From a candidate division TA06 bacterium (GTDB lineage Bacteria > Hydrothermota > DG-26 > E44-bin18): a stretch of DNA of 48,081 nt. Below, piece after piece: positions 1 through 6,561 of the stretch (positions within the stretch are counted from its first letter, which is position 1; each line of letters begins with the position of its first letter). The DNA lies in contig SOJN01000038.1 of NCBI GenBank assembly GCA_004376575.1, forward strand, positions 1 through 48,081. The letters run 5' to 3'. The position numbers and the translations under genes are program-made. Below the pieces are notes generated by a model that made no database searches, had not been told where the DNA came from, and saw only the letters and a program-made list of their open reading frames with translations.

Positions 1-85
1 CCCTACAAGGTCCTTCCCGGAGGCTGCAGCGGTGCCTGCCACGCAGATTTGCAAAGTTGAGCCTCGGGAGACTTCGCTGGGGCAG

Positions 86-104
86 GCCCCGTGTGATGCG
101 GGGC
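86..104 (-). terminator. Hairpin directly after msrAB stop
   Basis: A GCCCCG / CGGGGC stem with a 7-nt loop begins at the base next to the msrAB stop codon on the minus strand. No T-run follows, so it is at best a weak or factor-assisted terminator. Bases 1-85 to its left show no recognisable gene. Confidence 0.35.
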
Positions 105-1148
105 TCATCTCAGTTTTTTCAACTTCGGGGCGATGACCAGACGGCAATAGGAAGCGTTGGGGTTGTTCTTGTAGTAGTCCTGATGATAGTTTTCGGCCTC
201 GTAGAACTCGCCTGCTGGGACGATTTCTGTCACAATCTTTTCTTGCAGCTTCTTCGGAAGGGATTCAATCGATCTGGTAGCTGCGTCTTTCTGCTGCGGT
301 GTGTGATAGAAGATGACCGATCGGTACTGCGTGCCTACATCAGGTCCCTGCCGGTTCAACGAGGTCGGGTCGTGTACTTCCCAGAACACATCGAGAAGTT
401 CCTCAAAGGAGATCTTCTTTGGGTCATATTCGATCTGCGCCACTTCGGCGTGTCCGGTGTTTCCTGAACACACCTGCTCATATGTCGGATTCTTGATATG
501 CCCACCCATATACCCGACCTTCACCGACTTAACCCCGTCCAGAGTTTGAAACAATGCTCCGGTGCACCAGAAGCATCCAGCACCGAACGTCGCGGTCTCA
601 AGCCGAGCCGGGTTGGGATGGTCCTCTGCCTTTTCGAATTTTAGAGCGACCGAGTTAATACAGTACCGCAGCCCTGTCGGAGGCGGACCATCGGGAAACA
701 CATGTCCAAGGTGTGCGTCGCAGCGGCTGCACAGTATTTCTGTCCGAGCCACACCCAGACTGTTGTCCAGCCGTTCAACGATGTTCTCTTTTCTGAACGG
801 CTTCAAGAAGCTTGGCCACCCGGTGCCTGAGTCGAATTTGCCGTCTGAACTGAACAACTCAAGACCGCAACAGACGCACTTGTAAACACCCGCACCACGG
901 TGATCGTGTAGCTCGCCGGTAAAGGCACATTCGGTGCTTCCTTGCCGGGTGACGCGATACTGCTCGGGGGTCAGGATCTTCCGCCATTCGGCGTCGGTCT
1001 TCACAACCTTGTCATTCACCTCCTGCTCTCCCTCTTGCTTTGTGTGTTTCGCATCCGGTGCTGCACAACCGTTGGATGCGATGAGAAACACTGCTGCGAC
1101 CATGGCCAGGCCGGTGAATAGGAATTTCCATCTAGCTTGTGAGTCCAC
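105..1148 (-). CDS. msrAB: Bifunctional methionine sulfoxide reductase B/A, exported
   Basis: This enzyme reduces both methionine sulfoxide epimers in oxidised proteins, using thioredoxin-like reductant. The N-terminal hydrophobic segment ends near Cys28 in a poor lipobox (SNGC), so the protein is probably exported and possibly membrane-anchored. The MsrB domain spans about residues 50-172, with zinc-type CxxC pairs (Cys91/94 and Cys140/143) and catalytic Cys163 in RYCINS. The MsrA domain spans about 183-335 and carries the GCFWC motif (catalytic Cys192), with a possible resolving Cys in the C-terminal ASYC. The B-then-A order is the less common fusion arrangement. The start is GTG, preceded by GGAG about 8 nt upstream and by a clear promoter at 1213-1240. 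It looks monocistronic. Its role is probably envelope oxidative repair. Confidence 0.95.
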   Translation of the reverse strand: MDSQARWKFLFTGLAMVAAVFLIASNGCAAPDAKHTKQEGEQEVNDKVVKTDAEWRKILTPEQYRVTRQGSTECAFTGELHDHRGAGVYKCVCCGLELFSSDGKFDSGTGWPSFLKPFRKENIVERLDNSLGVARTEILCSRCDAHLGHVFPDGPPPTGLRYCINSVALKFEKAEDHPNPARLETATFGAGCFWCTGALFQTLDGVKSVKVGYMGGHIKNPTYEQVCSGNTGHAEVAQIEYDPKKISFEELLDVFWEVHDPTSLNRQGPDVGTQYRSVIFYHTPQQKDAATRSIESLPKKLQEKIVTEIVPAGEFYEAENYHQDYYKNNPNASYCRLVIAPKLKKLR

Positions 1149-1212
1149 TTGTTTAACTCCGATAGCATTTCATTTTTCTTTGTAGAAGCCACGGCCTCCA
1201 ACCCTCAAGCTC

Positions 1213-1240
1213 ATAATACGAACTACAGCCCAGCTGTCAA
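1213..1240 (-). promoter_or_regulatory. Sigma70-type promoter of msrAB
   Basis: The -35 TTGACA (1235-1240) and -10 TATTAT (1213-1218) are separated by 16 bp. The predicted leader to the msrAB GTG is about 60 nt. Confidence 0.75.
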
Positions 1241-1255
1241 GGTTCCGCGTGGGGG

Positions 1256-1325
1256 AGCTCGTGAAACGAGCGGCCGTCAAACGGCCCGGGCGGACCCCGT
1301 GTATCTCGCTTCGCGAGAAACGGGG
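1256..1325. repeat. Run of three short hairpins
   Basis: Three consecutive inverted repeats are present: GCTCGT/ACGAGC, GGCCGT/ACGGCC, and CCCCGT/ACGGGG enclosing TCTCGC/GCGAGA. The first recurs at 8132-8146 as GCTCGT-gag-ACGAGC. No coding signal is seen, and the block looks like accumulated dispersed-repeat material. Confidence 0.6.
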
Positions 1326-1373
1326 CAAGCAGGTGTGGACTTTTGGACTCATGGCTCTACACGCAAAACAAGT

Positions 1374-1545
1374 ATTGTCATTGCGAGCTGAATAGGTCCG
1401 ATCCATCGTAAGATGGAGCGAGGCATATTCAGTCCTTCATCGGCGTGAGCCGATGGAGGAGTAACAAAGCGGCGAAGCAATCTGGCACAAGCAGATCCGG
1501 AGTTTATCCTGAGAGTATCGAAGGGACTCCGCTCAGGATGACAAA
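1374..1545 (+). repeat. Composite dispersed repeat, copy 1
   Basis: The element begins GTCATTGCGAGC and ends with GCGAAGCAATCTGGCACAAG plus a tail continuing to about 1545. Inside it sits the double-hairpin unit at 1389-1460. The right-hand part (about 1450-1533) is nearly identical to 19915-19998. Related copies lie at 24070, 37991, 42220-42460 (inverted) and 47960 (inverted). Confidence 0.85.
1389..1460 (+). repeat. Double-hairpin repeat, copy 1
   Basis: Hairpin 1 has outer arms TGAATA/TATTCA and inner stem CCATC-GTAA-GATGG. Hairpin 2 is CATCGGC-gtga-GCCGATG. It is preceded directly by GAGC. Compared with copies at 4074-4145 and 42373-42442, stem bases differ but change in pairs. Confidence 0.8.
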
Positions 1546-1584
1546 AGCCCGACCCCGGCGCGCATCCCAGCTGGGTACCCATGC

Positions 1585-1635
1585 TGTCATTCCCGCAAAG
1601 CATGCCCCCGACCTGATCGGGGGGCGGGAATCCAG
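1585..1635. repeat. Palindromic repeat left of GIY-YIG gene
   Basis: The outer arm TGTCATTCCCGC (1585-1596) and inner arm GCGGGAATCCAG (1624-1635) flank a CCCCCGACCTGATCGGGGG core. It ends 2 bp before the stop codon of the GIY-YIG gene. The same arms occur in opposite orientation at 1941-1969. Confidence 0.85.
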
Positions 1636-1637
1636 AA

Positions 1638-1931
1638 TCAGGCCAACTCTTCCCACAGGTCTCGCCAGTCTGGATTCTTCCTTTCAATCAACTCCAACTT
1701 CCACGCACGGTTCCACTTCTTGATTTGCTTCTCCCTGGTGATTGCAGAAATGATATCATCGTGCAACTCGTAGTAGACCAGGAGGTGCACGCCGTACTTC
1801 TTTGTGAAACCTTCGATGATGTCCTTTTTGTGTTCCCAGACGCGTTTGGCAAGGTTGGTAGTCACGCCGGTGTAGAGCGTTCCGTTGCGCCTGCTCGCGA
1901 GAATGTAAACGGCTGGTTGTTTCTTGTTCAC
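1638..1931 (-). CDS. Small GIY-YIG nuclease-like protein (97 aa)
   Basis: A single GIY-YIG domain of the YhbQ/UPF0213 type. It has a YIL and YTGVT pair at residues 9-23, the conserved Arg in LAKRVWEHK, the GFTKKY segment, and the catalytic-type Glu in ITREKQIKKW. No extra DNA-binding domain is present, as is usual for this family. The gene fits almost exactly between two oppositely oriented copies of a palindromic repeat (1585-1635 and 1941-1969), with gaps of 2 and 9 bp. This suggests that gene and repeats form one unit. No neighbour is in an operon with it. Members are presumed structure-specific DNA nucleases. The biological role here is unknown. Confidence 0.85.
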   Translation of the reverse strand: MNKKQPAVYILASRRNGTLYTGVTTNLAKRVWEHKKDIIEGFTKKYGVHLLVYYELHDDIISAITREKQIKKWNRAWKLELIERKNPDWRDLWEELA

Positions 1932-1940
1932 GGTATCCTT

Positions 1941-1969
1941 CTGGATTCCCGCTTTCGCGGGAATGACAG
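1941..1969. repeat. Palindromic repeat right of GIY-YIG gene
   Basis: CTGGATTCCCGC-tttc-GCGGGAATGACAG forms a compact hairpin. It is the inverted partner of the copy at 1585-1635, placing GTCATTCCCGC-type arms outermost on both sides of the GIY-YIG gene. Confidence 0.85.
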
Positions 1970-2157
1970 TCTTTGTGGAATATTGTGTGGACGCTCCTCA
2001 AAGCTCTTGGCGACTCCGACGCATAGGGTCTTGTCGGAGCACTCAACGATGTAGACAAACCATTTCATCCGTCTCAAAATCCACAAGGGAAATCATGGCA
2101 GGCAGGGTGTGGATCGGGGATTTTACATTTTTCATGGGTGACCCCAATCTCAATGCT

Positions 2158-2796
2158 TCATCTTGAGAACTCAGGGCTTCTTGCCAAAATACACCAATAA
2201 TTGTGGGTATCGGAAAGAAACATTCCGTTCAATCCTTTGGATAATAGTCTGTGGATTAATCTCTGAGAAAAGGAAGCGTTCTTGAATACGTCGTCTTCGT
2301 AAAACGATTGCTCAATAGTCCATCCTTTTGCCATAAGCAATGCTCGGATTGATGCCTCAGAATACATTCTTACATGGGTGATACAATCCCATAAGACGTA
2401 ATGAGAAAATGCACAGCGCGGGTTATTGGTCGCAATAAAGAGGTATTTGGCCTTTTGGGCACTAATATCGATGAACTGCAAAACCTCAGTCGGCACCATG
2501 TGTTCTAGTACGGTAACACATACAATGATGTCAACTGGTTCCATGCTGGCGAAAGAGCCTTTTTCGGAAATCTCATCAATTTCAGTACAAGGTATGTTCA
2601 TTTCATCACATATTTCCTTTACCCAACCAGAACCAGCACCATAATCAGCAACAGATGCATGATCTTTGATTATGTTTCTTACCCAAGGAAGTTTTCTCTT
2701 GCGTGCTGCTCTAAACTCGTCTGGATTCATTTCTCTTCCAAACTCCTCAAACGCTTTGATGGCGTTGTATCGTGTGAATTCTTCAGGTGTCATCAT
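2158..2796 (-). CDS. Class I SAM-dependent methyltransferase (212 aa)
   Basis: A Methyltransf_11/23-like Rossmann protein. Motif I is VADYGAGSGW (about residues 47-56), an acidic ExD-like strand end follows (CTEIDEIS), and the post-II segment is VDIIVCVTVLEHM. The substrate cannot be read from sequence. The gene stands alone between repeat-rich intergenic DNA, and an AAAGGA lies about 8 nt before the chosen ATG, with a second ATG directly following. It is AT-richer than its neighbours (many AAT, ATA and TTT codons), which is compatible with recent acquisition. Similar stand-alone enzymes often sit in surface-polysaccharide loci, but nothing here confirms that. Confidence 0.8.
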   Translation of the reverse strand: MMTPEEFTRYNAIKAFEEFGREMNPDEFRAARKRKLPWVRNIIKDHASVADYGAGSGWVKEICDEMNIPCTEIDEISEKGSFASMEPVDIIVCVTVLEHMVPTEVLQFIDISAQKAKYLFIATNNPRCAFSHYVLWDCITHVRMYSEASIRALLMAKGWTIEQSFYEDDVFKNASFSQRLIHRLLSKGLNGMFLSDTHNYWCILARSPEFSR

Positions 2797-2960
2797 TGTG
2801 TGTTTCCTTTCTTCTATGGTCTAACTAATGAATATCCTGTTCATATGATATCCCAAACGCCGATGTTCTGCAACATGATATGACTACGGTCAGCCCGGGG
2901 GTCAGGCCCTTCGACTACGCTCAGGATGGACATGGGCCTTTGGACTTTTGACCAGAATGC

Positions 2961-3063
2961 AAAAATGTAGCGCCTGGCACCGGGGCGCCGTGGGTCATCC
3001 GGGCTCCTCAATACGCCTCCGGGCGGGATGTTAGAAAAATGTAAAAATGTAAAGCCAGGCACC
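2961..3063 (+). repeat. Two copies of a short AAAAATGTA...GGCACC repeat
   Basis: AAAAATGTAGCGCCTGGCAC (2961-2980) recurs in diverged form at 3043-3062 in the gene-free stretch 2797-3119. Nothing else coding or RNA-like is seen in that interval. Confidence 0.6.
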
Positions 3064-3119
3064 ACAGGGGTTGAGGGCGGATGGGGGCCATTCTTTTCTT
3101 CAAATTCCGCAGCGAATCC

Positions 3120-3148
3120 TTGACAGCCCCAGCAACTGGGGATATAAA
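3120..3148 (+). promoter_or_regulatory. Promoter with palindromic operator-like spacer
   Basis: The -35 TTGACA (3120-3125) and -10 TATAAA (3143-3148) are separated by 17 bp. The spacer contains the perfect inverted repeat CCCCAG-CAA-CTGGGG (3127-3141), well placed for a repressor or an activator that distorts DNA. It drives the cupin gene. Confidence 0.75.
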
Positions 3149-3177
3149 ATAGGCTCAGGCCGATCCGTCTCCGGAAA

Positions 3178-3591
3178 ATGGGCATTTTGGGTAGAATAAT
3201 AGGTTGGCCGGAACCGTACCGGGAGGTTTTCTGTGGACAGGAAAATTTGTCTGAGAAGTTGGGTAGCTTCACGGACCATTGGGGGCCGAAAATCGTTGGG
3301 CAACTGAACGATTACCATGTGAAACTCGTGAAGATCAAAGGCGAGTTTGTTTGGCACAGCCATCCAGATACTGATGAGCTCTTTCTCGTGTTGAAAGGTG
3401 ACATGGTGATTGATTTCAGGGATGGAGAGAGCCATTTGTCGGCAGGCGAGATGGTCATTGTTCCGAAAGGTGTTGAGCATAAGCCTTATGCGTTGGATGA
3501 ATGCCATATACTCCTAATTGAACCTGCGGGGACAAGGAATACGGGAGACGCTGGAGGCGAACTCACCGCTGAGAATGACGTGTGGATATGA
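3178..3591 (+). CDS. Cupin-fold protein
   Basis: A small single-domain cupin. The first metal-binding motif is [15 protein letters not shown] (about residues 60-74) and the second motif region is [12 protein letters not shown]. The function of this group is not established. The recognisable family sequence begins only at about residue 22 ([14 protein letters not shown]), and the first 21 residues (from ATG 3178) do not look like the family. A GGAGG followed by GTG at 3233 would be a natural start but is in another frame; one extra base near 3245 would join it to the domain. Either the ATG extension is real or a small indel (biological or assembly) is present. The promoter lies at 3120-3148. 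Confidence 0.8.
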   Translation: MGILGRIIGWPEPYREVFCGQENLSEKLGSFTDHWGPKIVGQLNDYHVKLVKIKGEFVWHSHPDTDELFLVLKGDMVIDFRDGESHLSAGEMVIVPKGVEHKPYALDECHILLIEPAGTRNTGDAGGELTAENDVWI

Positions 3592-3665
3592 TTGTGTGCA
3601 TCCGGGTCAGATCTGACAGCAATTTCCTAGTTTCCGGGGCGGTAAGGTAGGGCGGAGGGAGTTTC

Positions 3666-3914
3666 TCAATTTCGGGTGTCAGATATGAGGGTGAGTTTTT
3701 TGGCGCGGGGGAGGTGGTTGATTTGGCGTTCGCGCTTTAGGGCTTCAGACCTGTTTTTGCATTGCTCCGTGTATACCAGCCTGACGGGGCGGCGCGAGTT
3801 CGTGTACCCTCCGCCCCTGCCCTTGTTGTGTTCTTCGACCCGTCTCTTCACATCCGATGTGATTCCCGTGTAGAGAGATGAATCGTTGCATTGGACGATA
3901 TAGACGTACCACAC
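3666..3914 (-). CDS. Small GIY-YIG nuclease-like protein (82 aa)
   Basis: The second YhbQ/UPF0213-type protein in the window. It carries VYIVQC and SLYTGITSDVKRRVEEHNKG (residues 4-31), the GGGYTNSRRPVRLVY segment typical of the YhbQ branch, and the Glu-bearing helix SEALKRERQINHL. It belongs to a different branch from the 1638-1931 protein and is not a duplicate of it. The GTG start overlaps a weak AAGGTG. It too lies next to palindromic repeat DNA (3932-3998 just upstream). Predicted DNA nuclease, cellular role unknown. Confidence 0.85.
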   Translation of the reverse strand: MWYVYIVQCNDSSLYTGITSDVKRRVEEHNKGRGGGYTNSRRPVRLVYTEQCKNRSEALKRERQINHLPRAKKLTLISDTRN

Positions 3915-3931
3915 CTTGTTTCACATAACCT

Positions 3932-3998
3932 CTCCTCTCCCTCGATGGGAGAGCCTGTCCTCCGCGAAGTAGGAGGGGATAAAGGTGAGGGTGACAAC
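3932..3998. repeat. Palindromic repeat upstream of second GIY-YIG gene
   Basis: Two hairpins, TCTCCC-tcgat-GGGAGA and CCTCC-gcgaagta-GGAGG, are followed by AAAGGTGAGGGTGA. The style matches the widespread CTCTCCC...GGGAGAG intergenic repeats. Downstream, 3999-4073 shows nothing recognisable. Confidence 0.65.
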
Positions 3999-4073
3999 CT
4001 AATCCATATGGGTGTCGAGCATTTTGGTTTCCCGATCTTCGATCTTACTTCTACGATCTGAGATGTCGAAGTG

Positions 4074-4145
4074 TCCTCCATCGGCTTACGCCGATGAAGG
4101 ATCAAATATGCCTCATCCCGTCTAACGACGGGATGGGCCTATTTG
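4074..4145 (-). repeat. Double-hairpin repeat, copy 2, abutting tRNA-Asn
   Basis: On the minus strand the unit starts CAAATAGGCCCATCCCGTC, loops through GTTA, closes with GACGGGATG and TATTTG, then forms CATCGGC-gtaa-GCCGATG. Its first bases coincide with the CA of the encoded CCA end of tRNA-Asn, and it follows GAGC as copies 1 and 3 do. Confidence 0.85.
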
Positions 4146-4219
4146 GCTCCCCGGGAGGGACTCGAACCCCCGACCTAGTGGTTAACAGCCACCCGCTCTA
4201 CCAATTGAGCTACCGAGGA
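4144..4219 (-). tRNA. tRNA-Asn (anticodon GTT), CCA encoded
   Basis: The acceptor stem TCCTCGG/CCGGGGA has one G-T pair, the D-arm is AGCTCAATTGGTAGAGC, and the anticodon loop is CTGTTAACC with GTT. The T-arm is GGGGGTTCGAGTCCCTC. The discriminator is G and CCA is encoded. A consensus promoter lies 27 bp upstream. The 3' end merges with a double-hairpin repeat. Confidence 0.97.
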
Positions 4220-4245
4220 GTGTGGATTATATGTTGGACTACTGA

Positions 4246-4274
4246 ATTATACGAAAACGAATACCAGATGTCAA
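4246..4274 (-). promoter_or_regulatory. Consensus promoter of tRNA-Asn
   Basis: A perfect TTGACA (4269-4274) and perfect TATAAT (4246-4251) are separated by exactly 17 bp. The predicted start is about 20 nt before the mature tRNA 5' end. Confidence 0.9.
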
Positions 4275-4297
4275 CCTAGACGCAATTGTCTGGATTC

Positions 4298-4333
4298 GAG
4301 AGGCTCAAGAAGGAAGCGCAGGTCGAGCCTCTC
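4298..4333 (-). terminator. Hairpin overlapping the stop of the split-barrel gene
   Basis: The perfect 9-bp stem GAGAGGCTC / GAGCCTCTC has a 17-nt loop and lacks a T-run. It overlaps the stop codon of the 4332-4772 gene and may act as a weak terminator or mRNA 3' stabiliser. Confidence 0.4.
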
Positions 4334-4772
4334 ACTTCTTGGCTGGCTCATAGACATTTTCGCCGCCGGTCTGGCTTTCTCGCCACTCTATCTTCTCAGT
4401 AGCGATTTTCAGCAGGCATAACTCATCAGAAGTCGGACCGTCCGGGAAGAACTGTGAAGGATCCCAGGATACCAGGTTCCAGATCCTCTTCTTCTCATCC
4501 AGGCTATCGACTATTTCGGCTCTACCGAATACAGTGGCTGCCTTCTCTCCTGAAGGATATTCCACAAAAGTAAGACAAATCCTGGGATTTTGTCGTATCT
4601 GTTTGACTTTCCTCGAGGAATTAAAGGTTATCACCCAGATGGTCATGTCATCTTCAACTATGGGCGAGATTGGACGAACTACTGGCTGGTCTCCATCGCA
4701 GGTTCCCAGGTAGGCGTGGGCACAATTCTCCTTCATTATGGCCACCATCTTGTTTCGATCAGATGAACTCAT
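4332..4772 (-). CDS. Pyridoxamine 5'-phosphate oxidase-like split-barrel protein
   Basis: A 146-residue flavin-binding split barrel of the general-stress-protein-26 / PNPOx-like group. Supporting segments are HAYLGTCDGDQPVVRPISPIV (residues 19-39), the WVITFNSSRKVKQIRQNPRICLTF strand-helix-strand and ATVFGRAEIV. This is the length and motif layout of stand-alone FMN or F420 split barrels rather than true PdxH, which is longer. The substrate is unknown. AAGGGG precedes ATG 4772, and a TATAAT at 4800-4805 lacks a convincing -35 box. It is followed on the same strand by the tRNA gene. Confidence 0.75.
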   Translation of the reverse strand: MSSSDRNKMVAIMKENCAHAYLGTCDGDQPVVRPISPIVEDDMTIWVITFNSSRKVKQIRQNPRICLTFVEYPSGEKAATVFGRAEIVDSLDEKKRIWNLVSWDPSQFFPDGPTSDELCLLKIATEKIEWRESQTGGENVYEPAKK

Positions 4773-4775
4773 GCT

Positions 4776-5078
4776 TCACCCCTTTTTTCTACTATCCTGA
4801 TTATACAGTTCACGAACTCCCAAGAACACATCTTTCTTCACGTGGCTGAGTTTTTGTGCTAAGCGAAGAACGCCAGACTTCAGTTCTATGAGATAGACAC
4901 CCGAGGCAACCGGAGTGCCGTGGGAGTCCGTGCCATCCCAGACCAATCGGTGTGTACCTCGCTGAAACTGTTCATCTGCCAGGTTGATCACACATCGGCC
5001 ACTTGCATCACAAACTGATAGTGTCACGTGATTTTCCTGTCGCCTGGTATGCAAATTTGGCTTTCTATTTTGAGGTAG
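4776..5078 (-). pseudogene. Remnant of a FlgD-domain secreted protein
   Basis: The reading frame encodes only the C-terminal FlgD_ig-like module seen in the two large proteins at 38284 and 40370: VTLSVCDASGR, then LVWDGTDSHGTPVASGVYLIEL. Upstream in the same frame a worn LPQNRKPN replaces the usual LxQNxPNPF lead-in, and a stop at 5148 closes the frame. A lone domain with no signal peptide and a damaged lead-in looks like the surviving 3' end of a lost gene. A TTG at 5054 could in principle start a 92-residue product, but I think expression unlikely. The GYD promoter lies in its upstream end. Confidence 0.6.
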
Positions 5079-5096
5079 AGATTTACTCTTTAGGGT

Positions 5097-5125
5097 TTGA
5101 CCGTAAACTGTCGAACGTGTAGAAT
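5097..5125 (+). promoter_or_regulatory. Promoter of GYD gene
   Basis: TTGACC (5097-5102), a 17-bp spacer and TAGAAT (5120-5125). A leader of about 20 nt carries a GGAGG site. Confidence 0.75.
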
Positions 5126-5151
5126 GCTTCTTTAGAGAAAGGAGGAGTCAT

Positions 5152-5439
5152 ATGGGGATATATGTTATCCTTAGTCGGCTTTCGCCTGAAGCGTTCTCTG
5201 ATCCCAACGACTTCAGACAGATGGCCACTTTGGTGTCTGAAAAGATCAAAAAGGAATGTCCCGGTCTGGAATGGAAGGCCAGTTTCGCGACTCTCGGACG
5301 CTACGATGTAGTTGACATTGTGGAAGCTCAAGATCACGAGCAGGTAGAAAAAGCAGCCATGGTTATACGCGCCTATGGACATTCGACGACCGAGACTCTG
5401 GTTGCGACGCCGTGGGAAGATTTCCTTAAGGCGCTTTAG
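5152..5439 (+). CDS. GYD-domain protein (95 aa)
   Basis: This matches the small GYD family, with an N-terminal strand (IYVILSRLSPEAF), a central ATLGRYDVVDIVEAQD segment corresponding to the family Gly-Tyr-Asp motif, and a C-terminal TETLVATPWEDF. The fold is expected to be a dimeric ferredoxin-like alpha-beta barrel. No catalytic function is established. A strong AGGAGG is spaced properly before ATG. It is probably co-transcribed with the aminopeptidase starting 80 bp downstream. Confidence 0.8.
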   Translation: MGIYVILSRLSPEAFSDPNDFRQMATLVSEKIKKECPGLEWKASFATLGRYDVVDIVEAQDHEQVEKAAMVIRAYGHSTTETLVATPWEDFLKAL

Positions 5440-5519
5440 CAGGCCGGCATTGCTTCACTCTGTCTTGCATCTGCCATATCTGTGAGTGGTGGATGCTCCT
5501 ATAACAGGAGGAACACGAG

Positions 5520-6500
5520 ATGGAAATGCTTGAAAGTGCAGGCGGTGCTCTTCGTTGGGTTCTGAAACTGAAAGCAGGTGAGAGCCTTTTGGTGGTAACA
5601 GATGAGGCGCGTCTGCCCATAGGTGAGGCATTCCGTGATGCGGCAAAAGAGATGGGTGCCTTAGCTGAGATTTATGTTCTTCCTGAGAATGAGCGTCCGC
5701 TCTCAGAGATACCCAGTGATCTTTCGGGTCTTCTGAAAGACAGAAGCGTCTTCATCAATACCCTTACTAGTTTTGCCGAGGAGACGCCTTTCAGAATCAA
5801 ACTGATCAAGGCCGGGATTGCAGTGGGTGCGCGGGTCGGTCACGGCCCAGGTATCACAGAGGGTATGATGATAGAAGGCCCCATGTCTGTGAACTACCCG
5901 GAGGTGGCCGGGGTTGGAAGGCGGCTCATGGCGGCGTTCGATAACGCGAACAAAGTCCATCTTACTGCTCCTGGTGGAACAGATGTGACATTCAGCATCG
6001 CGGGGAGACCTTTTGAGACAGATCTTGAAATAACTCCTGGTCACATGGGGAATCTTCCACCGGGTGAAGTTTGGTGTGCTCCTGTCGAGGACAGTGCGGA
6101 TGGCGTGATTGTGAGTGACGGGTCCATCGGCGATTTGGGTCAGGTGCCTTCAGCGGTCACCATTGAGGTTGAAGGAGGGAGAGCAACAGCCTTTTCTTGT
6201 GATCAATCGCCATTCTTGGAGAAGATAAAAGAACTGACATCAGTTGATGATATGGCTTCGGTCATCGGGGAATTCGGGATAGGCGTCAATCCGAGGGCAA
6301 GAATAACAGGGAACCTTCTTGAGGATGAAAAGGCAGGCAAGACGGCACATATTGCGTTCGGCAATAATGAGACCATGCCCGGAGGGAAGAACAAGTCCAA
6401 AACCCATAGAGACTTTCTCTTTCACAAGCCGACTATAGAGGTTACATATGCAGATGGTTCCAAGAATACAGTCATGAAACAGGGTGATGTGGTGGTATAG
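5520..6500 (+). CDS. Aminopeptidase, M29/leucyl-aminopeptidase-like
   Basis: A 326-residue protein resembling the metallo-aminopeptidase T (M29)-related family. Features are an N-terminal alpha/beta domain (LKAGESLLVVTDE), a central GTDVTFSIAGRPFETD, the LPPGEVWCAPVEDSADGVIVSDG segment that carries the metal-binding Glu in this family, and C-terminal AHIAFGNN and KTHRDFLFHKPTIEV with candidate metal-binding His and Asp. It is shorter than canonical M29 enzymes (about 400), as expected for this branch. GGAGGAACACGAG precedes the ATG. It likely acts in the cytoplasm, removing N-terminal residues from peptides. The GYD gene upstream gives no further clue. Confidence 0.75.
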   Translation: MEMLESAGGALRWVLKLKAGESLLVVTDEARLPIGEAFRDAAKEMGALAEIYVLPENERPLSEIPSDLSGLLKDRSVFINTLTSFAEETPFRIKLIKAGIAVGARVGHGPGITEGMMIEGPMSVNYPEVAGVGRRLMAAFDNANKVHLTAPGGTDVTFSIAGRPFETDLEITPGHMGNLPPGEVWCAPVEDSADGVIVSDGSIGDLGQVPSAVTIEVEGGRATAFSCDQSPFLEKIKELTSVDDMASVIGEFGIGVNPRARITGNLLEDEKAGKTAHIAFGNNETMPGGKNKSKTHRDFLFHKPTIEVTYADGSKNTVMKQGDVVV

Positions 6501-6561
6501 TTGCTGAGTTGTTTTGGGCATGGTGGTTGATACGATGTCTGGAAAAACGGAAGGAGGGAAA

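Noticed and set aside
57-467. 136-codon plus-strand ORF at the left edge
   Set aside because: It is antisense to msrAB, whose domains are complete and conserved; the antisense product has no family features.
1349-2058. Several ORFs of about 100 codons over the repeats near 1.4-2.0 kb
   Set aside because: They translate dispersed repeats (for example the HSRESGNP phrase typical of TTCCCGC palindromes) or oppose the GIY-YIG gene.
4800-4805. Perfect TATAAT upstream of the split-barrel gene as a promoter
   Set aside because: No acceptable -35 hexamer at 15-19 bp, so not listed as a feature.
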